From Gautieria morchelliformis (taxonomy: Eukaryota > Basidiomycota > Agaricomycetes > Gomphales > Gomphaceae), in assembly GCA_015179125.1 (NCBI GenBank), contig WHVA01000453.1, forward strand, positions 29,630-93,629: DNA of 64,000 nt, given 5' to 3'. Within the stretch, counting starts at the first letter, position 1; every line of letters begins with the position of its first letter. Positions 31,063-42,033 of this stretch are shown here, piece by piece. Below the pieces are notes generated by a model that saw only the letters and a program-made list of their open reading frames with translations, had not been told where the DNA came from and did not search any database. The position numbers and the translations under genes were made by a program.

Positions 31063-32586
31063 CGTTGTGTGGCGAGAGTCAAGAAATTTTGAGTTAGTGT
31101 CGATTCCACGGCGAGATCATCACGCAATGGTGTAGCTTAAGACGGGACTTTCATGGAATGTATTATGTAACTCCGTTACCGAGCTTCTTAGTCAACGGCT
31201 GCCGGCTTAGCCAGTTTGGACACCGGCTGGCAGCCAAGCTAAATAACGCTCAACCACAACCAAAGAGCTGGCGCGGGTCGGTTAATAAGGAGCTCGGCTG
31301 CCAGCTTAAGCCGAACTGAGCGGAGCTGGCGGAAACACTAGAAGCGCCGTCGGGCCCACTTGGAGTTACCGAGAGAAGGGAAGAAGCAAGGAAGTTACAT
31401 AACATGTAGCCAGGAACCCGAAGCCGAACGAACAGAGCTTGGACCCGTGGCCATCATGTGGGCGGAATTCACTGGGGACGCGTGCGGGTCACGTGGGTCG
31501 TGGGAGAAACCGTCGTCACCCGTGGGTGGACGCAGCCAGAATGACATTTGTGTATATAAATAGACCGATCGCGCCGCAGTACCCGATCGTGCACACTAGA
31601 CCAAAGCCCCTGTACCCGGGGCTAAATCTGAATACTCCATATCTGTTCCACTCCTGCACCTCGGCCTCGGTCCTCCTCTGCGCGCTGCGCCATACTCACG
31701 TATACACCCTTCTCGCGCCTCAAACAAGCGTGCCATTGTACTTTCTCCCCGTGTCCGAGAGTGTGGTGGCGAATGCGGGTGCCTGGCGCGCACAGGTACG
31801 GTGCGTGAGCGTCGTCACCTCTGAAATTCAAGGGGCAGGATTTCAATTGTCAAGAAATATTCATGTTTCGCGATCCACATGTATTTAAGCGCCCAAAGAA
31901 CCTAACTCAGCACATCACGTGACACAAAGTCCGAAGGAAACGGCGAGTCTACTCCTGACCGTCGTCGACCGTAAGCTCTGCTTCAGACTGTCGTCGACTC
32001 CATGTCCATGACTCTCATGGTTTCATTAAAACTAATGCCTAACTGTTACAGCAAGCTGAAAGACTGGAAGACATCCCGCTATTGACAATGGCCGGTAGTC
32101 AAACGCCGATGTGTTGAACTTGGCCAATTCTTTGTAAGTACGGTGTGAGCGATCCATCACAGTGAACTTGAGCTGACGTTAACTCGTATCACGGGGGAAA
32201 CGGCGAATACAAGTATGGTCGTAAAATTTTAGGGAATGGAGCGGTGTTGTATTTGATACAACGGAGACTTTGTGTCTAGACTAGCCTCCTGCTTAACCCG
32301 ATGGGCCCGGTAATCTTTCTTTCTGTCACATAAATTTGTTTGAGCTGAAGTGCACTGGTTGTTTCAGCCGTTATACACTGTTAGTGGCAACAACGAAGTT
32401 TTAATACACTATTAGCGGTAACGATGAAGTTTTAACTGTATATATATTGACGGTGAGTCTCACTAATGCATGTATTGTGCTGAGCATTGGCTCACTTAGA
32501 ATTTTCTCTCATCTCTTGGGCAGATCGCAGTTATGCTACGTGGTATAAAACTGGTACGAGTGTGTTGTTCTTTTCATTGTTCTGCA
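31063..32586. other. Intergenic stretch between eIF3c pseudogene and alpha-kinase
   Basis: Likely holds the old eIF3c promoter (minus) and the alpha-kinase promoter (plus). A good TATA box lies in TGTATATAAATAGACC near 31550. The open frame that follows (31439-31888) ends with RCVSVVTSEIQGAGF. A similar peptide (RCVSTVTSRLHIGDF) is encoded on the minus strand near 37310, so a shared repeat or gene remnant may be present. A 31-bp imperfect direct duplication lies at 32373-32434. Confidence 0.45.
32373..32434. repeat. 31-bp imperfect tandem duplication upstream of the kinase gene
   Basis: Two adjacent units (32373-32403 and 32404-32434) both begin ATACACT and end GAAGTTTTA, differing at a few bases. 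They lie about 150-215 bp before the kinase ATG, next to a TATATATA stretch, so they could affect its promoter. Confidence 0.8.
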
Positions 32587-35004
32587 ATGACTCACTGTCA
32601 AGGTTGTTCCAATAGGTTCCCTCGCCTCGACTCGATTCTACTTCAATGTGCGAAGTATGACAAACTGCTGGCCGCAACGTCTGAAACCAAACGCAAAGCA
32701 ATTGAAGTATGTAATCATGTTGGAATCATCTTTACTTTTACTCATATCCATACAGGTTCTTCCTCAGTGCCTCGGGTGCGGGGTGGTTTATCCATTCCTG
32801 AAATCCAAGTTATGCGGTAAATGCAATGAAGATGCCGAAAAGGGTAAGTCCAGCATATTACTGGCTGTATCTGCAACTGACTGCGCCATAGAGCCACAAC
32901 TTTTCAGCGGTGAGTCATTCTCTATCACTGTTAAACCTCTTCTCACAATATTGCATAGGCTGCGATGATGTGATGAACCATATTCTCAAGCGAACTGCCA
33001 AGCACGAGGGCTCTGCATCTGACCATCGTCTAAATAGACGATCACAGAACCCAAGCCTCAAGAAAGGTAGTGAGATCCTGAAGAAAACTCAAGCCTTGAG
33101 GAAGCTTAGCAAGATGGACTCCATCGGCATTAAGCTAACGATTTGGTATTATCCGGCTGTAAGGTCGAGGGAGGTTGTAAGCCTCGTCAAGTAGGTTATT
33201 TTGTGCTGAATTTTTGTGTAAGTTGCTCACAATCACAGTAAGATTCAAATACCAGCAGTAGTCGAAGGTTTCACTGCCACAACACTTGCCACTGAAATGA
33301 TAGATCGGCTTCTCGAACATGCTGAAAAGGTGTATGATAAGGCTGCGATTGCTGATAAACCCACACCAAAACCGTTCTTTTTGAGGTAAATTTGTCTACC
33401 GATTCATGTGTTATCTAATACTGAATTGCCGTGTGTACATTTCTAGAGACAAAGTGGTTTTTGTGGTTGCGAAGACTGTTCATGAGAGCAGTTACTTAGA
33501 TATTGACCAGCCTAACCTTTTTTGCACCGTTCAAGCCCTGCATGAAAAGCTGGAGAAGGACAGCTTGCTATCGGACAAGGACATCAAGGGTAAATGTATC
33601 ACGATGCAGCTGCGTCTCTATGAAGTAAAATCTGATACTGTAGGTGATATTTATGTATATTTTCTTGGCTAGTGATGCTGAAACTTTGAAGACCGATGAA
33701 GATATTGAATGTGACTCAAGGCCTATACCACCGTTCCACATGCGCTCAGTGGCTCGTTCATCCAAACGCAAGCTTTCATCTATATCACACGGTAAATGTT
33801 CTTAGTTTAGACATAGTATTATACTAATTCTAGTAGAGGAACCCCTCCCATCAGCAAAACACTACGTGAGTGCATATCAGCGCCGATCAGGTACAGGTCT
33901 TGGGAATGCTAGTGCACCCAAGATTGAATACGACACGTACCCATTTTATTGTGAAACCTATCTTGTCAATGTGGAAGGGGAGGTCACGGAAAAGGAAGAC
34001 AGCATAGATATTAAAACAATTTTGATTCCCAAGAACTGGCGAAAATACGTCAATACAGGTAAGAGAGAAGAAGGATACCTTGGATATGGCTATGCGAATT
34101 TGCATTTATGGTGAGCACTCTACCAATGTCCTATTCTATTTTAACTGTCACACAGGGGCATGTTGCAAGTGACAGTTTTGCTGTACTTCAGTTGAAAAAT
34201 TTGAACGGCGATACCGAATATCTGAATAAGTACGACCTCAAATGTGAACTCAAGCTATTAGCATGGGGAAAGTTTTTCCTTGACTCATTCATACGACGTG
34301 CACAGCAGTATGGTGCCAAAAATATTCCAGGTACGTGTATCTGTTTTACTTGTAACAGTACTTGATGTCTATCTGAAGAGATGAAGTGGAATGCTGACGG
34401 TGCATTCCTGGGTATGCTGGTTGATAAACTGCCTGATCTCCCTGCGGAGCAACGTTCAAACCAGAGTCTAATATGGAACGTATTTCTGGCTGTACCGTTA
34501 CTTGAACCTGGGGCCACCGAACGTAAATTTTCAGGTAATGGAGACACTGGCGAAAATAGTGATTATCTTGGGATCTGGATCGACGAATTTGCGCATCATA
34601 CGGTTGTTGACAGCATGGGAGAGTATGTATTTGTAGACATTCAAGGTAAGTGCACGTGGTATAAACACAGAATGATGTTTAACATATCATTAGGCTTTGT
34701 TTACTCAGAGAACCGGGTCATTCTTTTTGACCCGCAAGCACACACGTAGGTTGCTATTCTCCATTGCAGCAAACTATTCATTTGTTATACTAGATTTGAT
34801 GGTTCATCGGGCTTCTGGGACAAAGGCCGGTCAGGAATTCTGCAGTTTCTCAAGGAACATAAATGCAACAAAATCTCTCGCAAGTTGGGCCTCAATACAG
34901 AGGTTGTCGTTGTACCGGCACCACTTAATGATATAGCTGTCCCTCAAATGGAGGTGTTACCGACTATAAAGCCTCGGAATCTTCACCGACAGTGGGAGCT
35001 TTAA
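32587..35004 (+). CDS. Alpha-type (MHCK/eEF2K-like) protein kinase, many exons
   Basis: Atypical Ser/Thr kinase. ATG at 32587; exon 1 32587-32706, exon 2 32756-32843, a tiny exon 32892-32909 (EPQLFS), then GCDDVMNHILK. All introns have GT-AG ends and are 45-60 nt. The N-terminus has paired cysteines (CQGCSNRF, CLGCGVVYPFLKSKLCGKC), a probable zinc-binding module. The middle region is regulatory. The C-terminal alpha-kinase domain includes IPKNWRKYVNTG, GIWIDEFAHHTVVDSMGEYV, FVDIQG, and the Gly-rich/zinc tail DKGRSGILQFLKEHKCNKIS. The last exon ends HRQWEL at 35004. Exon borders past 33180 are approximate. I see no clear lesion, so it may be functional, and it is the least damaged host gene in the window. 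Substrates are unknown. Confidence 0.75.
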
Positions 35005-35127
35005 AATTACGATGGCATAGTTTCTTCATTGCTAGTTTACTATGGTTCCTTTAATCACCCATTGTTGAAGATTTAAATGTTCATTCTGTCTTCATTCTGA
35101 ATGGCAAAAAAATAATTTTTTTTTGAA

Positions 35128-36563
35128 TTAGGGATGCATCAGCGGCAACATATCCTTGAAGATAACCCATACATTTTGCATCATGAGTCTCTCAACACCC
35201 AGTGAATGAAAAACCTCAGCTGCACGTGAAGCATACTCTTCGCTCACAAACTGAATAAGTTCCTTACCACCGATAGCTTCCATCAACCCTTGTGCTGCTA
35301 GTTTGTCAACGGGCTGAAGATGATTCTCACCGCCGTATTGGTCAGGTAATGCATATGCAATGTTAGGGGAAACACCTGATGGTAAAACTTTCCCATTGAC
35401 CTTTTGCACAACATGATTGTTGAACCGATCTCGAAGCTCATCTAATTCCTTTTGAATCATTGTAGGCCACAGCCATTGGACGAGTTCACTTGAAACATAT
35501 TAGTACACCAATTAAGAGATAGAATAATTGATGATGAACTAGTGGTATGGATTTGAGGGATTGTATATACCATCACCAGCCTCCCAAAATATTTTTACGT
35601 CGTCACCCCACTGTAACCGAAGTTGAAGCCAGCTTCATTCAATTGTCGTATTATGAACAGACTTAAGGAACTTGTGTGCCGGTAGTTCATCAGTAGAGAG
35701 TTGCGGTGAAAAATGTTCCCTAAACAATCAGTAGACTTATATGTTGGTCACAACAAAACATGTCATAAATACCTACCGCATTGCATGTGCAAGGCCGAAA
35801 ACTGTGATAGTTTCACTGCCACAGTCTGTGGTGGTTTGAATTGGCATACCTAATATCCAATAAGCAATATATCAAAGTTTACGCTGTCTCACAAGTCACG
35901 AACCACCAAGGCTTTCAACCAACGATAAATATAGATATGCGATGGCATGCTTCAACCGATTATTGGGAACCACCCAGATTCCCAACCATTTACCTGACCA
36001 CACGTCTCGAAGGGCCCAAACCGGAAACCCGATCTTTGATAGTTTGTCATGACCGTCCCCGCTCCACTCATGATGTGGTCCAAGGACAACTAACGCTTGC
36101 CGGGATATTTTCTTAGCGGTAGGTTCACAAAGCTCAAACGCTAGTGGATCTTGGATCCGCATCTCATCCCTAACATACTCCCTTGAACGGTCAACGTAAG
36201 TCAAGACCGAAACAGCTACCTATTTGACTTACTGAGTTAAATGGTTCCCAGTCTCCCTAGCAATGGCCTCCACGATAAGTTTGGGCCCACGTCTCCGCGT
36301 AGGATCCTTTGCCATTTGATCTAAAACAAGTTGCCGCTTTACAGTCTCTGGGAGAGCACGAGTTGTTGCACCGGAAGCAGTGAGTCCTAATACTGCACGC
36401 CGACGATCTACAGTTGTTCCACTGATTGTCCTGAGTTGCTATTCAAAGGAAGAAAGTGTTTATTTACCTTATTTTCACCTGGTGCTCGACCCAAAGTAAC
36501 TCGCTCATTTGTTTTCCACTTGTGATGCCGCGACGGTGATATTCGATTAGGTGATTGCTTATT
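35128..36563 (-). pseudogene. Integrase-core (rve-like) domain gene, 5' end cut by a solo LTR
   Basis: Minus strand; exons about 36563-36466, 36438-36233, 36181-35904, 35849-35777, 35719-35573 and about 35500-35128, with 51-57-nt introns. The encoded order is RHHKWKTNERVTLGRAPGEN, GTTVDRRRAVLGLTASGATT, RRGPKLIVEAIARETGNHLT, then the integrase core. The core has HEWSGDGHDKL (first Asp), a VWALRDVWSGKWLG strand, TTTDCGSET (second Asp), and HNTTIE (Glu). The tail is DRFNNHVVQK, LPSGVSPNIAYALPDQYG and a stop at 35128. TGA at about 35650 follows HNTTIE where Arg is expected (CGA to TGA). I infer a domesticated or transposon integrase family of Agaricomycetes. It is dead here through the stop and the LTR at its start. 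Confidence 0.75.
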
Positions 36564-37062
36564 TGTTGGGTGCATTGATGCTCCTGCACCAAAATCAAGC
36601 ATAATATATCCAATTTGTTGTGTGCTTTCTCAATTTCTTCTCATGTTGTTCTTGTATCATGCATCCATTTCTCTGGTTATTTTCGAAATTTTCCACTCAC
36701 TCCCTATCTCTCCATTTCATCTTGTTATTCCTACTTTCACAAGCGGCTGCACCCAGCGGAGTCTGAAATGACTTCGACGCGCGAGCTCTTGGGCGCTAAA
36801 GGGCCGGGTAGTAGTACATGCGCAGTGAAACAGTTTCCCCCTCTCTCAGTGACAACTAAATTCACTGAGAGAGGCAAGTAAATTAGTCTAGCATTCTTTC
36901 GATTTATTAACCTAGAAATCCTCTGTAGTGAATTGTTTTCTAGGTAGTGTATAATATATTTACATAGTGACAACTAAATTCACTGAGAGAGTGAATTGTT
37001 TTCTAGTCTATTCTTTTGAGCAAGAAGTCCATTCCTACTGCCTATAATTCCTGTCCTCTACA
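36564..37062 (+). mobile_element. Solo LTR, Ty1/copia family B
   Basis: Begins TGTTGGGTGC and ends CCTCTACA, 499 bp, with the perfect 5-bp duplication TTATT (36559-36563 and 37063-37067). It is longer than the copy at 22032, mainly because of a second block containing TGACAACTAAATTCACTGAG. It is inserted in the 5' part of the integrase gene. Confidence 0.93.
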
Positions 37063-38726
37063 TTATTACCTCGTCGTTTGGCTCGGCTTCAGTAGATTTT
37101 CACTTAGACTAGTACAATTATAGTTGTATGGGGATGGTGCATGCACGGCACTCCGTGTATTGGTTCCTCCCTGTAGGGTTCCGATTATACTGGTTAGTGG
37201 TCATAATGGGCGGAAGCAATAACAACGGTAACTATAGCGCCCATGGGCACAGGGTCAAGACGTGGATTGTAGGTATATAAATTCTGTATTCTAAAATCTC
37301 CAATGTGCAATCTAGAGGTGACGGTGCTCACGCACCGTAATGGGCCACACCTCCCGGTACCACTCCTGGCACGTGTCCAAACATCACTGCTTCCCACGCT
37401 CATGTCCCAAGAAGAGCCCCGCTCGATCAACTCGCTCGTGTTGGACACGTGCCAGGAGGTGGCGCAGTTTATAACGATCGTCATCGAAGCGATCGATCGC
37501 CCGTGGATCAGAAGTATTGATGATATACCCATTTAGGGTCGATTCACGTCAAGCGCGCAGGCCGCTTCGCTGGCAACGCCACAAGCGCATCAATTTGGGA
37601 AGCAGAAGCCCTGAAGCAAGCACTTATTGTGAGAAGCGCGCGCCTGCTTCGATCTTCGAATCCCTTGTTTCTATTCTCGGCACCCGGCAGCGCGCGGTGC
37701 CGTACTTACCTTCGGTTGCGACTCATCACACGTGGCGGTATAACTGTTAGGTATGCACCGGTGAATTATGTAAGGGTCGGTCTTCTGAACCCGTGTCTTG
37801 ATCTGTGCGAGGTTGTAATGATGGTATACACAGGCAGATGGTCAACCTGTGCGAGTTCCAAGCGGGAGGTCACCTGAGCCCAGTCTTGCGGGCACTTGTG
37901 CGCCAATGGAATTTAGTAGGCTTGAACAGGCTTTCGGGTGTTCAACTTGGGTTCAGCATGTGCGCAGTCTGTGCCCGGTACCGACGCGCTCCATTATGCC
38001 GGGCACAAACGTCCTCGGTCTTCCTCACCATTCTATATTTATTCTCACTGCCCCCAAAATTGTTTAATAAATTTATATTTTTTTTCTACACTAGACCACA
38101 TCACAGTCCTCATCGCGATGATTGGGAATCATGTCATCACCCTCGCCAGGGGTGGGTGCACATGCAAGGAGACGGTTGGGTCTGATCAGCGCAAATCACC
38201 CCATGATTCCAATAGAACGTACCTTTGGACATGCTATTGGCCATCGTCGCTCATGGGAGTGCAGTGAGCAGAAGACAGTGGCTCATGAGCAGCAGCATAG
38301 AAACCATAGCCCAGAGCAGCTCCAGAGAGAGCTAAAGCCAGCAGGCCAGAGCAGCAACAGGGCCAAGTGGAGCTTGCCGCCCTCAGCAGCGAGCACTAAA
38401 GTGGGCAGCCATCCAGACGCAGTTTGGCCCAGACAGCCCAAGTGAGTAGCAGCCACCAGAGCCAAGACAAGTAGCTGTAGATCAGTGCATGTCAACACAG
38501 GAGACAGAAGCAGATATAGAGCTTCCAGTCTTAGACGGAGCTCGGTTGAAGAGCGTGGAATGAGGGAAGGCTGCAGGGGACTTCATGGTGCTGTTCAGGT
38601 TTGAGCCAAACACGAACAAATGGGTTTGATGGCCCGAGACTCGCGATTACCTGGCCTTAATATTACCCGAGACTCTCAGGAAATGGATTTGATTGTGAGT
38701 AACTTATACTTCTCGTATATAGAACC
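37063..38726. other. Stretch without a recognised gene
   Basis: No supported gene. On the minus strand near 37200-37360 the peptide RCVSTVTSRLHIGDF resembles the plus-strand peptide at about 31800. A strong inverted repeat lies at 37363-37458. 38280-38420 is a CAG/AGC-rich block with many CAGAGCAGC words. Short frames elsewhere look random. Confidence 0.45.
37363..37458. repeat. 18-bp perfect inverted repeat with 60-bp loop
   Basis: Left arm CTCCTGGCACGTGTCCAA (37363-37380) and right arm TTGGACACGTGCCAGGAG (37441-37458) are exact reverse complements. Each arm contains CACGTG, an E-box-like site. Just left of it, ACGGTGCTCACGCACCGT (37321-37338) is a second small palindrome. It could form a cruciform or a paired protein site. 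Confidence 0.9.
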
Positions 38727-40440
38727 TTAAGACATGTTCAAGATCGCGTCAAGACCTCCGCGTCGAATGGCAGGGGGGACCGCCACGGTATTTGTGGTCG
38801 CTTGGAGAGGGGCACCCCTACAGCTCACCTCAGGGACTGCGAAGTTGATGGCATAGTTCGCAGTGACTGGCGGGAACCTGTCAGCATCGCGCTGAAGTGT
38901 TTCATCAATGTACCTGGTGCGCACAAGTGGTCTATGAGTGATGTGAGCTCAACAGTAATGGCACGCACTCCTTCCAATTGCCAATGCCTATATCGGTCCC
39001 CCATGCTGTGATCAGCCCTGTGAACCAACTGTCGACGCATGACCAGTAGTCCTCGCCCTTCTTCACACGGGCAACTGCAGTTTTTTTGCGTTTTCGAGCC
39101 TCTTTCTCCCGAATATTATCATCGTCGTTGTGTTCGCCTTCGACCTGGTCAATGAGAGCGGGGTTCTCGTATGTGAAGCGCCGCTGGATGCGTGTGAGTA
39201 CGCAGCACTAGGGCAACAATGGTGGCACGCACAAGAAGGGCGTTGTGAACGCTGTACAATGCACTCAGGTCTTTGCCCGGGCCCCCCAGTTTGTATTTCG
39301 TAGCACTTTCGAATGTGAACTCGGTGAGGCATACGTTCTTACTCCCGAGGCAACTGTCGCAGATCTGGTCCAGCTCAGTCAGTTTGGTGCATGTGGACAC
39401 AGAGAACACCCACGTCGGCACGCCATCCATTTCGGACACTGGAACATATTTGTTTGATCGTCGAGCTCACAATTCGCTCGCGGGATGGGTTGCCGTAGAC
39501 GTTAGTAATCGCGAGCCGTTTCCATTCCTTGCGAACTAGGGCCTGGAGCAGGCGTGGCTTCAGCCAGGTGGACTGCAGAGCTAAGTGTCGGCACACGCAC
39601 CTCTACATCCAAAAACAGAGATAGATAGGTTGTTCGCTGGCTGGAATATATCAGGTCTTGGGCAACTAGGCGTATGTTGGCCTGGGGGTGGTCCTGAGAT
39701 CAGAGGGGGGCGGGGGGTGCGTGAACACATGCACCGCTTGTTCCTTGTTGAGAGCGAACGTGACTTCGAGGCGCGCGTGCAGGTCGTCTGTGAGAGCTGT
39801 AATGTCCACATCACGGTGGTCCAGCTTGTTATCCACGTGAAATGAGTGACCCAGGACATAGCCCCGGGTGAGCAAGTCTTCCCTGGGTAGACCTGCCCCC
39901 ATCTGCCGCAGGAGGTAAGGTTAGTCGGTTCTCACGGGTGAGAGAAACTGCACAAACATGGAAGAAAGTGTGGAAATCACGCCGCTGCGCTGGAGTGTGT
40001 TCGAAGTGGTTGCTTAAGGCATCGATGGTTGCTGTGGAGACAGCTCCGTCTGGGGCTTGGGGTGGATCCGAGTCCCCCAACTCGGAGTCATTGATACCAT
40101 GGAAGTTTGGGCCGTACTGAGAGGATGAGTGGGGACTAGGAGGTGAGAAAGGGAGCTCAGGGGTGTCGTGCGGGTGCAGAGGCCCCATGGGCAGAGAACC
40201 CGTGCTGTCAAAGTGAGATGGGTCATCCAGGGGTGGTGAGGCCACGTCACGGGTGCCCATGGGGAGACGCGCCTGAGAGTATCGGCGGGGTTGGGTGTTG
40301 GCTGGCCTGAGGATTGGACTGGTTAGCACTGGGATGAATGGCGTATGGGTCATGGCTGGGTTGGGACTCGGAGCAGCATGCGTCAATAGGCTTGGCAGAG
40401 TGTAGCCTCGCGAGGCCATGGTCGATGGTGCGCTCGGCAC
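38727..40440 (-). pseudogene. Decayed multi-exon gene, unrecognised basidiomycete family
   Basis: The start is probably MPSAPSTMASRGYTL at 40440. A Pro/Ser-rich N-terminal region is followed by a conserved-looking helix (ALSNHFEHTPAQRRDFHTFF, HVCAVSLTRENRL, 40020-39930). The next piece is LTRGYVLGHSFHVDNKLDH, ALTDDLHARLEVTF (about 39880-39750), then VPTWVFSVSTCTKLTELDQI (near 39420), FTYENPALIDQVEGEHNDDD (near 39160-39110) and KKGEDYWSCVDSWFTGLITA (near 39060-39000). The pieces lie in different frames with stops between, some explained by introns, others by frameshifts. I do not know the function. The Pro-rich head plus FHTFF helix and the YENPALIDQVEGE segment suggest one gene. Confidence 0.45.
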
Positions 40441-41392
40441 GTGGGGTCACCACAGCCAATGAGACTTCGATAGGCGGAAGTAAGGGGAAAGGATGCAAAA
40501 GAGGGAAAAGGAGGTATGAGCTTATATTCAAACCAGGCTCGGTGAGTCGGCCAGCAGGCACTGAGGCTGTTTGGTGACCCAATGTCACCAATCGGCCCCA
40601 CCCCCTTTGGTCACACATGCTGTCGAAAGCCACCAATCGCGACAGCGCGCCCGCGTCACGACCAAAGAGGAATCAGCAACAGCGCTTTGACAATGCGTGA
40701 GTGTTCGGTCAAAGGCAAGCGAGGGACTCATGTAATTCACAAGGTGTGGCCTCGTTAGGCCTGCATGGCATGAGACGGGGGGCGCCCTGGATGAACAAAC
40801 CACGGAGACCCAGTGGTTTGAGCAATCGGTGGGTGGATCGGGTCGGGTCCAGAGTCCGAAGAAGCTGGGGCAGGCAGGCATGAGGGCCCTCACGTCTAAG
40901 GTGAAGAAGGAGCCGGACCCAGGTGTGTCGAGTTGTCACAGGATGGGTCGGCGGCAGGAACTCACCAATGGATAGAACCAGGCACACCCGGGGCCGCGGC
41001 AGGCAGTGGGACGGGGAGTGGGCTCTCGGAGGTCTATCTCGATGGCACAAGAGGAGATAGACCCTTACGATGAAAGTGTGTGGTGAAACCCAATTGACGG
41101 GTTTGGGCTCATCATGTTCTGGCAGCTGTTATTTTGTTATTTTGTTGCCTTGCCAAAATGGGAGGACTTGGAGGAGTCTGCGCATTAACTTGAGCGCAGG
41201 AGATGTAGGGAAAAGAACTTGAGACTGATAGTGAGGACACTGTTAACTCACTCAACTGGACTCAACAATGTGAGTGAATGGGCTAAAACCAATGATTTGT
41301 TGTAGCTAAAGTCCTAGCTACTTATACAGTGGTGAACAGGGGTAAAACCCTATGGAACATTGGATTAGGAGTGCATACATCACCAATGATGT

Positions 41393-41490
41393 CAATGATG
41401 ATGCTATGTGCCCCTAGGTGGATAATCCATTGATGATGATGTATGCCCCTAGGAGGATAATCCATTGATGATGATGCATGCCCCTAGGAA
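41393..41490. repeat. 35-bp tandem repeat, about 2.7 copies
   Basis: Units contain ATTGATGATGATG, then TGCCCCTAGG, then GGATAATCC. The copies differ at single bases. The array ends about 30 bp before the ATG at 41521. Confidence 0.85.
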
Positions 41491-41520
41491 ATACCCCTCT
41501 AGAATCCAATAACAGCAGCC

Positions 41521-41961
41521 ATGGCTGCGGGGTGGTCCCAGGTTGAGTCCTCGCTGCCTCCAGACAACGGAGGTGGTGAGGGGTTCCTACAGAGGGGAAG
41601 TTCGGTCACCGCAGGCAGGACCGTGATGGGCACGGCCGGGGACCCAGTGGCGCTCCTCAGGGCTACTGCGTTGGGCTCTCAGGAGACATTGTGGGCAATC
41701 GAGCACCCTATGGCCAGTGCAATTGCATCCACGGACGAGGTGGACCAGTACCTTGCCTGGTTTGGCGGCCGGGCAGGAATGGGGCCTGCTTGTGATGGTG
41801 GGAGCCCAGACGAGTTCTGGGAACTCTTGCAGAGGCAGCAGCGAGTTGCAGTCCACTTGGCGCACGCGCATTCAATGGGCGACAGGCGCTGGGTGTTGGA
41901 ATTGTTAAGGGTCTCTCACGAGTTGGGTCAGGCAATGGGGCGAGTGTGGGAGCAGGGATAG
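41521..41961 (+). CDS. Hypothetical 146-aa protein
   Basis: Single-exon frame from ATG 41521 to TAG 41961. The second half looks structured: DEVDQYLAWFGGRAGMG, SPDEFWELLQRQQRVAVHLA, RRWVLELLRVSHELGQAMG, mainly amphipathic helices. No signal peptide, membrane segment or known motif. It lies between two minus-strand remnants, just after a 35-bp tandem repeat. It could be a small real gene or an exon of a larger one. Confidence 0.4.
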   Translation: MAAGWSQVESSLPPDNGGGEGFLQRGSSVTAGRTVMGTAGDPVALLRATALGSQETLWAIEHPMASAIASTDEVDQYLAWFGGRAGMGPACDGGSPDEFWELLQRQQRVAVHLAHAHSMGDRRWVLELLRVSHELGQAMGRVWEQG

Positions 41962-42033
41962 CACAACATGTAACTGGTCTATTACACATAGAAAACTGTG
42001 TACATCATTGTCACAGTTTTTGAGACACGGAGA

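Noticed and set aside
37650..37675. B-box-like TTCGAATCC
   Set aside because: No A-box at the right distance and no cloverleaf could be drawn.
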